DNA of 51,905 bases. Origin: DATGFB01 sp032160545 (GTDB lineage: Bacteria; Actinomycetota; Actinomycetes; Mycobacteriales; Jatrophihabitantaceae). Below, piece by piece: positions 1 to 7,742 of the stretch. The stretch spans positions 1 to 51,905 of the forward strand of contig JAVHVN010000057.1 of assembly GCA_032160545.1 (NCBI GenBank). The letters run 5' to 3'. The notes below the pieces were generated by a model. That model made no database searches. It saw only the letters and a program-made list of their open reading frames with translations, and was not told the DNA's origin. The position numbers and the translations under genes were made by a program. How positions within the stretch are numbered: position 1 is the first letter of the stretch; each line of letters begins with the position of its first letter.

Positions 1-752
<752 letters not shown>

Positions 753-761
753 GGGCTAGGC

Positions 762-1043
762 ATGCCACGCAGTCTGAAGAAGGGTCCGTTCGTCGACGAC
801 CACCTGCTCAAGAAGGTGGACGCCGAGAACGACAAGGGCTCCAAGAACGTGATCAAGACCTGGTCGCGTCGGTCGACGATCATCCCCGACATGCTCGGGC
901 ACACGATCGCCGTCCACGACGGCCGCAAGCACGTCCCGGTGTTCGTGACCGAGGGCATGGTCGGCCACAAGCTCGGCGAGTTCGCCCCCACGCGGACGTT
1001 CAAGGGCCACATCAGGGACGACCGTCGCGCGCGGCGCGGTTAA
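762..1043 (+). CDS. rpsS: 30S ribosomal protein S19
   Basis: S19 sits in the head of the small subunit, where it pairs with S13 near the A-site finger. The 93-residue product opens with MPRSLKKGPFVDDHL and contains the typical GHKLGEFAPTRTF segment. Length and both motifs match the family. It lies between rplB and rplV as in other S10 operons. The ATG is 9 bp after the rplB stop. Confidence 0.97.
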   Translation: MPRSLKKGPFVDDHLLKKVDAENDKGSKNVIKTWSRRSTIIPDMLGHTIAVHDGRKHVPVFVTEGMVGHKLGEFAPTRTFKGHIRDDRRARRG

Positions 1044-1061
1044 CCGGTACGGAGAGAAGAG

Positions 1062-1454
1062 ATGACTCAACCCAACGTCGACACCGGCGAGGTGCGCACC
1101 GCGTTCGCGCGGGCGACCCACGTGCACGTCACGCCCATGAAGGCGCGGCGCGTCATCGACCTCATCCGTGACCTGCCCGCCGACCAGGCCCTCTCGGTGC
1201 TGAAGTTCGCTCCGCAGGCCGCCAGCGAGCCGGTCGCGAAGGTGCTCGCGAGCGCGATCGCGAACGCCGAGCACAATTTCCAGCTCGATCCCGAGACGCT
1301 GATCGTGTCGCGCGCGTACGTCGACGAGGGCCCAACGCTGAAGCGGTTCCAGCCACGCGCACAGGGCCGGGCGTACCGCATCCGTAAGCGCACCAGCCAC
1401 ATCACCATCGAGGTCGAGAGCGTCGATCTGCCGAAGAAGAAGGGCCGGAAGTAA
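1062..1454 (+). CDS. rplV: 50S ribosomal protein L22
   Basis: L22 lines the peptide exit tunnel, and its extended beta-hairpin loop is a classic site of macrolide-resistance mutations. The 130-residue protein has the conserved helix MKARRVIDLIRDLP and the C-terminal loop RAQGRAYRIRKRTSHI. A GGAGAGAAGAG ribosome binding site precedes the ATG. Its TAA stop shares one base with the ATG of rpsC, so the two are likely translationally coupled. Confidence 0.97.
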   Translation: MTQPNVDTGEVRTAFARATHVHVTPMKARRVIDLIRDLPADQALSVLKFAPQAASEPVAKVLASAIANAEHNFQLDPETLIVSRAYVDEGPTLKRFQPRAQGRAYRIRKRTSHITIEVESVDLPKKKGRK

Positions 1455-2503
1455 TGGGCCAGAAGGTCAATCCGAACGGGTTCCGGCTCGGCATCTCCAC
1501 CGACTGGAAGAGCCGTTGGTTCGCCGACAAGCAGTACGCCGAGTACGTGAAGGAAGACGTCGCGATCCGTAGGCTCATGAGCAAGGGCATGGAGCGCGCC
1601 GGCATCTCGAAGGTCGAGATCGAGCGCACCCGTGACCGAGTCCGAGTCGACATTCACACCGCGCGCCCGGGTATCGTCATCGGCCGCCGCGGCGCGGAGG
1701 CCGACCGCATCCGCGGCGAGCTGGAGAAGCTCACCCGCAAGCAGGTGCAGCTCAACATCCTCGAGGTCAAGAATCCCGAGGGCGACGCGCAGCTGGTGGC
1801 GCAGGGTGTGGCCGAGCAGCTCTCCAACCGTGTGAGCTTCCGCCGGGCGATGCGCAAGAGCATGCAGTCGACGCTGAAGAGCCCGGGCGTCAAGGGCATC
1901 CGCGTGCAGTGCTCCGGTCGCCTCGGCGGTGCGGAGATGTCGCGCTCCGAGTTCTACCGCGAGGGCCGGGTGCCACTGCACACCCTGCGCGCGAACATCG
2001 ACTACGGGTTCTACGAGGCCCGCACGACCTTCGGCCGCATCGGCGTGAAGGTCTGGATCTACAAGGGTGAGGTGCCCACCGGCTCGCGCGCCGAGCGCGA
2101 GGCCGCGGTCGCGGCCGAGGCGCTGCGCCAGCGCCGGGAGCGCCCGGCGGGTGCGGCTCGTCCACGCCGCTCGGGCTCGCAGGGCACCACCGGCGTCAGC
2201 ACCGATGCCGGGCGCGCGGCGTCCGGCGAGGTGGAGGCCCCGGTCGCCGAGGCCGCCGTCGACGCCACTGCCACCGAGACGCCCGCGGCCGAGCCGAACG
2301 CCGGCATCGCCGAGGTCGTCGCTCCCGAGCCGAACGCCGGCGTTGCCGAGGTTGTCGCTCCCGAGCCGGCCGCGGTCGCCGCCGAGGTGCAGGAGTCCCC
2401 GGTCACGACGGCGGCCGAGGCCGACGCCGAGATCGCCGACGAAGCTCCGTCCGCCGTCACCCAGACCGAGGCGGAGACCACCAACGAAACGACGGAGAGC
2501 TGA
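1454..2503 (+). CDS. rpsC: 30S ribosomal protein S3 with long repetitive C-terminal tail
   Basis: S3 forms part of the mRNA entry tunnel. The N-terminal KH domain is intact, with its GRRGAEADRIRGEL loop around residues 75-88, and the C-terminal S3 domain runs to about residue 210. The protein is 349 residues, clearly longer than the 210-280 usual for bacteria and actinobacteria. The surplus is an Ala/Glu/Pro/Val-rich, acidic tail from about residue 225. It contains two near-perfect copies and one degenerate copy of a 12-residue unit. The tail keeps the GC-rich coding style of the gene and ends cleanly 3 bp before rplP, so it is unlikely to be a sequencing error. Confidence 0.96.
   Translation: MGQKVNPNGFRLGISTDWKSRWFADKQYAEYVKEDVAIRRLMSKGMERAGISKVEIERTRDRVRVDIHTARPGIVIGRRGAEADRIRGELEKLTRKQVQLNILEVKNPEGDAQLVAQGVAEQLSNRVSFRRAMRKSMQSTLKSPGVKGIRVQCSGRLGGAEMSRSEFYREGRVPLHTLRANIDYGFYEARTTFGRIGVKVWIYKGEVPTGSRAEREAAVAAEALRQRRERPAGAARPRRSGSQGTTGVSTDAGRAASGEVEAPVAEAAVDATATETPAAEPNAGIAEVVAPEPNAGVAEVVAPEPAAVAAEVQESPVTTAAEADAEIADEAPSAVTQTEAETTNETTES
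2291..2398 (+). repeat. 36-bp in-frame tandem repeat in the rpsC tail
   Basis: Copies at 2291-2326 and 2327-2362 encode EPNAGIAEVVAP and EPNAGVAEVVAP. A third, degenerate copy at 2363-2398 encodes EPAAVAAEVQES. The two good copies differ at only a few bases, which suggests recent duplication within the tail. Confidence 0.85.
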
Positions 2504-2506
2504 GTC

Positions 2507-2926
2507 ATGCTCATCCCACGGCGGGTCAAGCACCGCAAGCAGCATCACCCGAGCCGCAAGGGTGTCGCCTCCGGCGGCACGCGGGTCGCGTTCGGTGAGT
2601 ACGGCATCCAGGCGCTCGAGCCTGCGTACGTCACCAACCGGCAGATCGAGTCGGCGCGTATCGCGATCAACCGGCGCATTCGCCGTGGTGGCAAGGTGTG
2701 GATCAACATCTACCCCGACCGCCCGCTGACGAAGAAGCCGGCCGAGACCCGCATGGGTTCCGGCAAGGGTTCGCCGGAGTGGTGGATCGCGAACGTGAAG
2801 CCGGGCCGCGTGCTGTTCGAGCTGACGTACCCGAACGAGGCGGTCGCCCGCGAGGCGCTCACCCGTGCGATCCACAAGCTGCCCATGAAGTGCCGCATCG
2901 TCACGCGAGAGGTCGGTGACATCTGA
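2507..2926 (+). CDS. rplP: 50S ribosomal protein L16
   Basis: L16 helps place the acceptor arm of A-site tRNA and is needed for late 50S assembly. The 139-residue protein starts MLIPRRVKHRKQHHP and contains GEYGIQALEPAY, MGSGKGSPEWW and the terminal KCRIVTREVGDI, all family hallmarks. It lies 3 bp after rpsC. Its TGA overlaps the ATG of rpmC by one base. Confidence 0.97.
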   Translation: MLIPRRVKHRKQHHPSRKGVASGGTRVAFGEYGIQALEPAYVTNRQIESARIAINRRIRRGGKVWINIYPDRPLTKKPAETRMGSGKGSPEWWIANVKPGRVLFELTYPNEAVAREALTRAIHKLPMKCRIVTREVGDI

Positions 2927-3156
2927 TGAGCACCACGACCGGCGAGATGCGCGAGCTGCACGACGAGGAGCTCGAGACGCGTCTGCGCGAGGCCAAGGAG
3001 GAGCTGTTCAACCTCCGCTTCCAGATGGCCACCGGGCAGCTGGACAACAACCGGCGACTGCGAGCCGTCCGCCACGACATCGCGCGGATCTACACGATCC
3101 TGCGCGAGCGTGAGCTCGGCCTGTCGGTCGCTCCGAGTGAGGGTGTGACCGCATGA
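2926..3156 (+). CDS. rpmC: 50S ribosomal protein L29
   Basis: L29 is a two-helix protein at the rim of the exit tunnel near the docking site for SRP and trigger factor. The 76-residue product has the signature ELHDEELETRLREAKEELFNLRFQ and the second helix RRLRAVRHDIARIYTILRERE. It overlaps rplP by 1 base and rpsQ by 4 (ATGA), which indicates tight coupling. Confidence 0.96.
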   Translation: MSTTTGEMRELHDEELETRLREAKEELFNLRFQMATGQLDNNRRLRAVRHDIARIYTILRERELGLSVAPSEGVTA

Positions 3157-3437
3157 CCGAGGCGACACAGGCAAGCAGTGCGACGCGTTCCAGCTTTCGC
3201 AAGACCCGCGAAGGCCTGGTCGTGAGCGACAAGATGGACAAGACGGTGGTCGTCGCCGTCGAGGACCGCGTGAAGCACCCGCTTTACGGCAAGGTCATCC
3301 GTCGCACCAACAAGCTCAAGGCGCACGACGAGACCAACCAGGTCGGCGTGGGTGACCGCGTGCTCATCATGGAGACCCGTCCGCAGTCGGCGACCAAACG
3401 CTGGCGTGTGGTCGAGGTCCTCGAGCGGGCCAAGTAG
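3153..3437 (+). CDS. rpsQ: 30S ribosomal protein S17
   Basis: S17 is an OB-fold protein that binds the 5' domain of 16S rRNA early in assembly. The 94-residue protein contains GLVVSDKMDKTVVVAVEDRVKHP and GDRVLIMETRP, which are diagnostic. The ATGA overlap with rpmC supports this start. It is the last gene of the S10-type block; a 35-bp spacer separates it from rplN. Confidence 0.96.
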   Translation: MTEATQASSATRSSFRKTREGLVVSDKMDKTVVVAVEDRVKHPLYGKVIRRTNKLKAHDETNQVGVGDRVLIMETRPQSATKRWRVVEVLERAK

Positions 3438-3472
3438 ACCGGCCGAGCCATCACTGATTCTGGGAGTTCGAA

Positions 3473-3841
3473 GTGATTCAGCAGGAGTCGCGACTTCGGG
3501 TCGCCGACAACACCGGTGCCAAGGAGATCTTGTGCATCCGGGTGATGGGCGGTTCCGGTCGTCGCTACGCGGGCATCGGCGACATCATCGTCGCCACGGT
3601 CAAGGACGCACTGCCCGGTGCCGGCGTGAAGAAGGGTGACGTCGTCAAGGCGGTCGTCGTCCGCACCGTCAAGGAGCGGCGCCGTCCCGACGGCAGCTAC
3701 ATCCGCTTCGACGAGAACGCGGCTGTGCTGATCAAGGCTGACGGCGAACCGCGCGGCACGCGCATCTTCGGCCCGGTGGGCCGCGAGCTGCGCGACAAGA
3801 AGTTCATGAAGATCATTTCTCTGGCACCTGAGGTTCTCTGA
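3473..3841 (+). CDS. rplN: 50S ribosomal protein L14
   Basis: L14 binds 23S rRNA, forms inter-subunit bridges and is the docking site of the silencing factor RsfS. The 122-residue protein begins with a GTG codon (MIQQESRLRVADNTGAKE) and ends FMKIISLAPEVL, exactly as in the family. It opens the spc-type block. It is followed by an 85-bp spacer that holds the short reading frame described next. Confidence 0.97.
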   Translation: MIQQESRLRVADNTGAKEILCIRVMGGSGRRYAGIGDIIVATVKDALPGAGVKKGDVVKAVVVRTVKERRRPDGSYIRFDENAAVLIKADGEPRGTRIFGPVGRELRDKKFMKIISLAPEVL

Positions 3842-3843
3842 TC

Positions 3844-3867
3844 ATGAGCGAACGCAGCGAGCGAGTG
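3844..3867 (+). repeat. dispersed 'MSERSER' DNA repeat, copy 1
   Basis: The 24-base segment reads ATGAGCGAACGCAGCGA, then GCGAGTG. Its first 17 bases recur exactly at the start of the ABC permease gene (51060-51083, minus strand). In both places the ATG is positioned to act as a start codon. The internal GCGAACGCAGCG is partly self-complementary. Confidence 0.6.
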
Positions 3868-3930
3868 AAGACGGCACAGCAGACTCGGCGCTTCACCGGG
3901 TCGGCGAACGTATGTGAGGCGACTCGATGA
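3844..3930 (+). CDS. possible 28-residue bridging peptide before rplX
   Basis: The rplN-rplX spacer holds a complete small frame: ATG at 3844, 28 codons beginning MSERSER, and a TGA at 3928-3930 that overlaps the rplX ATG in an ATGA arrangement. A weak GAGG lies 11 bases before its ATG. It could keep ribosomes moving from rplN into rplX, or it could be a chance frame within a dispersed repeat. No function can be read from the peptide itself. rplX also has its own GAGG ribosome binding site 7 bases before its start. Confidence 0.35.
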   Translation: MSERSERVKTAQQTRRFTGSANVCEATR

Positions 3931-4247
3931 AGATCAAACGAGGCGACGAGGTCGTCGTCATCACCGGCAAGGACCGCGGCGTCAAGGGCAAGGTCATCGC
4001 GGCCGACCCGCTGACGAACAAGGTTGTCGTCGAGGGCGTCAACCGCGTCACGAAGCACACCCGCCTCGGCACGACCGCGCGCGGCGCCAAGACCGGCGGC
4101 ATCGAGCACGTCGAGGCACCGATCAGCGCCAGCAACGTGATGGTCGTCGACAGCGAGGGCAAGGCGACACGCGTCGGCTACCGGCGCGACGACGAGAGCG
4201 GCAAGAACGTGCGCGTGTCGCGCCGTTCAGGGAAGGACCTGTCATGA
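3927..4247 (+). CDS. rplX: 50S ribosomal protein L24
   Basis: L24 is an assembly initiator for the large subunit and lies near the tunnel exit. The 106-residue protein has the KOW motif GDEVVVITGKDRGVKGKV at its N-terminus, and the RVTKHTR and GGIEHVEAPI segments of the family. A GTGAGGCG sequence 7 bases before the ATG is a good ribosome binding site. It overlaps rplE by 4 bases (ATGA). Confidence 0.96.
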   Translation: MKIKRGDEVVVITGKDRGVKGKVIAADPLTNKVVVEGVNRVTKHTRLGTTARGAKTGGIEHVEAPISASNVMVVDSEGKATRVGYRRDDESGKNVRVSRRSGKDLS

Positions 4248-4810
4248 CGACCGTTGAGGCCACGTCGCCTCGGCTCAAGGCGCGCTACCGCGCCGAGATC
4301 GCGCCGGCGTTGCAGGAGCAGTTCACCTACGGCAACCCGATGCAGATCCCGGGCCTGGTCAAGATCGTCGTGAACATGGGCGTCGGTCAGGCAGCCAAGG
4401 ACGCCAAGCTGATGGACGGCGCGGTCCGCGACCTGCAGCTCATCACCGGCCAGAAGCCGCTCGTCCAGCGCGCCCGCAAGTCCATCGCGCAGTTCAAGCT
4501 GCGCGAGGGCATGCCGATCGGTGCCAAGGTGACGCTGCGCGGCGACCGGATGTGGGAGTTCCTGGACCGACTGCTGTCGCTTGCACTGCCGCGTATCCGT
4601 GACTTCCGCGGGCTGTCGGACCAGCAGTTCGACGGCAACGGCAACTACACCTTCGGACTGAACGAGCAGTCGATGTTCCACGAGATCGACCCCGACTCGA
4701 TCGACCGCCCGCGCGGTATGGACATCACCGTGGTGACCACCGCCAAGACCGATGACGAGGGACGCGCGCTGTTGCGAGCGCTCGGCTTCCCGTTCAAGGA
4801 GAACAGCTGA
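4244..4810 (+). CDS. rplE: 50S ribosomal protein L5
   Basis: L5 binds 5S rRNA and contacts S13 and the P-site tRNA. The 188-residue protein starts MTTVEATSPRLKARY at the ATG that overlaps the rplX stop. It contains PGLVKIVVNMGVG, LITGQKPLVQRARKSIAQFKLREG and the C-terminal RGMDITVVTTAKTDDEGRALL. The same frame stays open further upstream, but the overlap and family length make 4244 the right start. Its TGA shares one base with the rpsZ ATG. Confidence 0.97.
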   Translation: MTTVEATSPRLKARYRAEIAPALQEQFTYGNPMQIPGLVKIVVNMGVGQAAKDAKLMDGAVRDLQLITGQKPLVQRARKSIAQFKLREGMPIGAKVTLRGDRMWEFLDRLLSLALPRIRDFRGLSDQQFDGNGNYTFGLNEQSMFHEIDPDSIDRPRGMDITVVTTAKTDDEGRALLRALGFPFKENS

Positions 4811-4995
4811 TGGCCAAGACCGCTCTCAGGAACAAGGCGGCGGCGAAGCCGAAGTTCAAGGTGCGCGGCTACACGCGCTGCCAGCGCTGCGGCAGGGCGC
4901 ACTCGGTCTACAAGAAGTTCGGCCTGTGCCGGATCTGCCTGCGCGAGATGGCGCACGCCGGCCAGCTACCGGGCGTCACGAAGTCGTCCTGGTAG
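4810..4995 (+). CDS. rpsZ: 30S ribosomal protein S14, zinc-binding short form
   Basis: This is the 61-residue zinc type of S14, which packs in the 30S head close to S3, S10 and S19. Two Cys pairs, CQRC and CRIC (residues 24-27 and 40-43), form the zinc ribbon. The C-terminus GQLPGVTKSSW is typical. Actinobacteria often keep a zinc-free S14 paralogue elsewhere under Zur control, so zinc starvation could change which copy is used; that is inference from the family. The start overlaps the rplE stop by one base. Confidence 0.96.
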   Translation: MAKTALRNKAAAKPKFKVRGYTRCQRCGRAHSVYKKFGLCRICLREMAHAGQLPGVTKSSW

Positions 4996-5002
4996 TCCGA
5001 TC

Positions 5003-5024
5003 GTTCGACGCGCGAGCGTCGAGC
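5003..5024 (+). promoter_or_regulatory. hairpin with GCGA tetraloop before rpsH
   Basis: Between rpsZ and rpsH the sequence TCGACGC (5005-5011), loop GCGA, GCGTCGA (5016-5022) forms a perfect 7-bp stem. It is extended by one wobble and one G-C pair to 9 bp. The loop fits the GNRA class. There is no T-run, so simple termination is unlikely. It may be an mRNA structure for feedback control or processing of the spc transcript. Confidence 0.4.
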
Positions 5025-5076
5025 CCCACTTCGCGGCAGGCCCGGACGGGAACCGCCGTGAGAAAGAAGATTCGCA

Positions 5077-5484
5077 ATGACAATGACCGACCCGATCGCA
5101 GACATGCTGACGCGTCTGCGCAACGCGAACTCGGCGTTTCACGACGCCGTCGCGATGCCGCACTCCAAGCTGAAGGGGCACATCGCCGAGATCCTGAAGC
5201 AGGAGGGCTACATCGCCGGCTTCAAGGTCGTCGACGCCCCTGAGGGACAGCCTGGCCGCGTGCTGCAGATGGACCTCAAGTACGGTCCGAACCGCGAGCG
5301 CAGCATCGCCGGCGTCCGGCGCGTGTCCAAGCCGGGTCTCCGGGTGTACGCGAAGGCGACCGGCATGCCCCGCGTGCTCGGTGGCCTCGGCACCGCGATC
5401 ATCTCGACATCCACTGGCCTGCTGACCGACAAGCAGGCTGCCAAGCGCGGCGTGGGCGGCGAAGTCCTCGCCTACATCTGGTAA
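5077..5484 (+). CDS. rpsH: 30S ribosomal protein S8
   Basis: S8 binds the central domain of 16S rRNA and, in E. coli, represses the spc operon by binding its mRNA. The 135-residue protein begins MTMTDPIADMLTRLRNAN and ends with the conserved TSTGLLTDKQAAKRGVGGEVLAYIW. The preceding 81-bp spacer is one of the longer gaps in this block and holds the hairpin at 5003-5024. A second in-frame ATG at 5083 is a possible alternative start. Confidence 0.97.
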   Translation: MTMTDPIADMLTRLRNANSAFHDAVAMPHSKLKGHIAEILKQEGYIAGFKVVDAPEGQPGRVLQMDLKYGPNRERSIAGVRRVSKPGLRVYAKATGMPRVLGGLGTAIISTSTGLLTDKQAAKRGVGGEVLAYIW

Positions 5485-5499
5485 GGGGAGGTAGCCAAC

Positions 5500-6042
5500 A
5501 TGAGTCGCATCGGAAAGCTGCCGGTCCCCGTCCCGTCCGGGGTTGACGTCGCCATCGACGGTCAACAGGTCACGGTCAAGGGTCCGAAGGGCACGCTCAG
5601 CCACACCGTGGCCGAGCCCATCACCGTCTCGCGCGCCGACGACGGGGCGATCTCGATCGTGCGTCCCGACGACGAGCGTGAGTCCAAGTCGCTGCACGGC
5701 CTGTCCCGCACGCTCATCGCGAACATGGTCACCGGCGTCACCGAGGGGTACTCCAAGACCCTCGAGATCGTCGGCACCGGTTACCGGGTGACCGCGCGCG
5801 GAGGCGATCTCGAGTTCGCCCTCGGGTTCTCCCACGCGGTCCTCGTGGCCGCACCGGACGGCATCGCATTCCGCGTCGAGGCGCCGACCCGTTTCGCGGT
5901 CGAGGGCATCGACAAGCAGAAAGTCGGCGAGGTTGCCGCCAACATCCGCAAGTTGCGCAAGCCCGATCCGTACAAGGGCAAGGGCGTGCGCTACCAGGGT
6001 GAAGTCATCCGCCGCAAGGCCGGTAAGGCAGGGAAGAAGTAA
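5500..6042 (+). CDS. rplF: 50S ribosomal protein L6
   Basis: L6 lies near the sarcin-ricin loop and the factor-binding site. The 180-residue protein starts MSRIGKLPVPVPSGV. It shows the two related L6 domains, with GVTEGYSKTLEIVGTGYR in the middle and the highly conserved C-terminal PDPYKGKGVRYQGEVIRRKAGKAGKK (residues 155-180). GGGGAGG lies 8 bases before the ATG. The TAA overlaps the rplR ATG by one base. Confidence 0.97.
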   Translation: MSRIGKLPVPVPSGVDVAIDGQQVTVKGPKGTLSHTVAEPITVSRADDGAISIVRPDDERESKSLHGLSRTLIANMVTGVTEGYSKTLEIVGTGYRVTARGGDLEFALGFSHAVLVAAPDGIAFRVEAPTRFAVEGIDKQKVGEVAANIRKLRKPDPYKGKGVRYQGEVIRRKAGKAGKK

Positions 6043-6431
6043 TGGGTGCGTCAACCATCGCCAAGCAGGCCCGAGGCTCGGCCGGCGTCTCGGCCACCCG
6101 ACGGGTCGCCAAGGCCCGCCGGCACTTCCGGCTGCGCAAGAAGGTCGTCGGCTCGGCCGAGCGTCCCCGCCTGGTCGTCACCCGCTCCTCGCGGCACCTG
6201 TTCGCGCAGATCGTCGACGACAGCAAGGGCGTCACGCTGGCGTCGGTGTCGACCTACAAACTGAGCGACGGCGACAAGACCGCCCAGGCCAAGCAGGCCG
6301 GTGCGCAGCTCGCCGAGTCGGCGAAGGCGGCCGGCGTCGGGAAGGTCGTCTTCGACCGCGGCGGCAACAGCTACACGGGCCGGCTCGCGGCGTTCGCCGA
6401 CGCCGCCCGCGACGCCGGATTGGAATTCTGA
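6042..6431 (+). CDS. rplR: 50S ribosomal protein L18
   Basis: L18 binds 5S rRNA and helps bring it into the large subunit with L5. The 129-residue protein has RLRKKVVGSAERPRLVVTRS and ends with FDRGGNSYTGRLAAFADAARDAGLEF, which is diagnostic. It starts in a one-base overlap with rplF. Its TGA shares one base with the ATG of the 10-codon frame that leads into rpsE. Confidence 0.96.
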   Translation: MGASTIAKQARGSAGVSATRRVAKARRHFRLRKKVVGSAERPRLVVTRSSRHLFAQIVDDSKGVTLASVSTYKLSDGDKTAQAKQAGAQLAESAKAAGVGKVVFDRGGNSYTGRLAAFADAARDAGLEF

Positions 6432-6463
6432 TGAACGTCAACGCAACTGAGGTGAAGATCTGA
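6431..6463 (+). CDS. possible 10-residue bridging peptide between rplR and rpsE
   Basis: A complete 11-codon frame (MNVNATEVKI, stop) fills the whole rplR-rpsE spacer. Its ATG overlaps the rplR TGA by one base, and its TGA overlaps the rpsE ATG by one base (TGATG at both ends). It contains the GAGGTGA ribosome binding site of rpsE. The likely role is to carry terminating ribosomes from rplR to rpsE rather than to make a working peptide. This is inferred from geometry alone. Confidence 0.35.
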   Translation: MNVNATEVKI

Positions 6464-7101
6464 TGCCCGGTCCGCAGCGAGGCGCCCGTGTGGGTGGCAG
6501 CAGCAACGACCGCGCCAGCGGTGGCGGCGGTGAGCGCGGCGACCGTCGCGACCGTCGCGACGGTGGCCGCGGGCAGGCTGCCGAGAAGAGCACCTACCTC
6601 GAGCGCGTGGTGACGATCAACCGCGTCGCCAAGGTCGTCAAGGGCGGCCGTCGCTTCAGCTTCACCGCGCTGGTCGTCGTCGGTGACGGCGATGGCACGG
6701 TCGGCGTCGGCTACGGCAAGGCGAAAGAGGTGCCGGCCGCGATCGCCAAGGGCGTCGAGGAGGCCAAGAAGAACTTCTTCAAGGTCCCGCGCATCCAGGC
6801 GACGATCCCGCACCCGGTACAGGGCGAGAAGGCGGCCGGTGTCGTGCTGCTCAAGCCGGCGAGCCCTGGTACCGGCGTGATCGCCGGCGGCCCGGTGCGC
6901 GCCGTCCTCGAGTGTGCGGGCATCCACGACGTGCTGTCGAAGTCGCTCGGCTCCGACAACCCGATCAACATCGTGCACGCGACCGTCGCAGCGTTGAAGG
7001 GCCTCGTGCGTCCCGAGCAGGTGGCCGCCCGCCGCGGCCTTGCTCTCGAGGACGTCGCACCCGCCGGCATGCTGCGCGCCCGTGCCGGGAAGGCGAGCTA
7101 G
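6463..7101 (+). CDS. rpsE: 30S ribosomal protein S5
   Basis: S5 contributes to the mRNA entry site and translational accuracy. After a Gly/Arg/Asp-rich N-terminal extension of about 40 residues, the 212-residue protein has the double-stranded-RNA-binding fold: YLERVVTINRVAKVVKGGRRFSF, GDGDGTVGVGYGKAKEVPAAI and TGVIAGGPVRAVLE. Such an extension is common in actinobacterial S5. GAGGTGA lies 7 bases upstream of the ATG. Confidence 0.97.
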   Translation: MPGPQRGARVGGSSNDRASGGGGERGDRRDRRDGGRGQAAEKSTYLERVVTINRVAKVVKGGRRFSFTALVVVGDGDGTVGVGYGKAKEVPAAIAKGVEEAKKNFFKVPRIQATIPHPVQGEKAAGVVLLKPASPGTGVIAGGPVRAVLECAGIHDVLSKSLGSDNPINIVHATVAALKGLVRPEQVAARRGLALEDVAPAGMLRARAGKAS

Positions 7102-7103
7102 TC

Positions 7104-7286
7104 GTGAGCCGTCTCAAGATCACCCAGACCCGGTCGAGGATCGGCAACAAGCACAACCAGCGCGAGACCTTGCGCTCGCTGGGCTTGAAGCGGATCCACG
7201 ACGTCGTCGTCAAGGAAGACCGTCCCGAGATCCGGGGCATGGTCGCGACCGTCACCCATTTGGTGTCGGTCGAGGAGGTCGACTAA
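7104..7286 (+). CDS. rpmD: 50S ribosomal protein L30
   Basis: L30 is a small 23S rRNA-binding protein. The 60-residue product (MSRLKITQTRSRIGNKHNQRE...) matches the family length and the RETLRSLGLKRIHD motif. The GTG start lies 2 bp after the rpsE stop; longer versions of the frame run back through rpsE and are not credible. rplO follows 3 bp later. Confidence 0.95.
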   Translation: MSRLKITQTRSRIGNKHNQRETLRSLGLKRIHDVVVKEDRPEIRGMVATVTHLVSVEEVD

Positions 7287-7289
7287 GTC

Positions 7290-7742
7290 ATGGCACAAGG
7301 ACCGCTGAAGGTTCACCATCTGCGACCGGCTCCCGGCGCGCACACCAAGAAGACCCGCGTGGGTCGTGGTGAGGGGTCGAAGGGCAAGACCGCGGGTCGT
7401 GGCACCAAGGGCACGAAGGCTCGTTACCAGGTGCCAGCGAGCTTCGAGGGCGGGCAGCTGCCGCTGCACATGCGCCTGCCGAAGCTCAAGGGCTTCAAGA
7501 ACCGGTTCCGGACCGAATACCAGGTAGTCAACATCGCGGCGCTCGCGCAGCTCTTCCCGGAGGGCGGTTCGGTCGGTGTCGAGGAACTGGTCACGGCCGG
7601 CGCCGTCCGCAAGGGCGAGCCGGTGAAGGTCCTGGGCAACGGCGATCTCGGTGGCGTGAAGCTCGACATCACCGCGAACGCGTTCTCCGACTCCGCGCGC
7701 GAGAAGATCGTCGCGGCCGGAGGCTCGGTGACCCAGCTCTGA
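7290..7742 (+). CDS. rplO: 50S ribosomal protein L15
   Basis: L15 is a late-assembling large-subunit protein. The 150-residue sequence has the N-terminal HHLRPAPGAHTKKTRVGRGEGSKGKTAGRGTKG (residues 6-38), the FEGGQLPLHMRLPKLKGF motif and the C-terminal SDSAREKIVAAGGSV. It closes the spc-type ribosomal block. A 203-bp spacer separates it from secY. Confidence 0.97.
   Translation: MAQGPLKVHHLRPAPGAHTKKTRVGRGEGSKGKTAGRGTKGTKARYQVPASFEGGQLPLHMRLPKLKGFKNRFRTEYQVVNIAALAQLFPEGGSVGVEELVTAGAVRKGEPVKVLGNGDLGGVKLDITANAFSDSAREKIVAAGGSVTQL

Noticed and set aside
1067..2875. A 602-codon minus-strand open frame opposite rplV-rpsC-rplP
   Set aside because: It is the antisense of conserved ribosomal genes and has repetitive composition that mirrors them.
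5003..5024. Hairpin before rpsH as a transcription terminator
   Set aside because: The stem is short, there is no T-run and it lies inside an essential operon; a regulatory or processing role is more likely.
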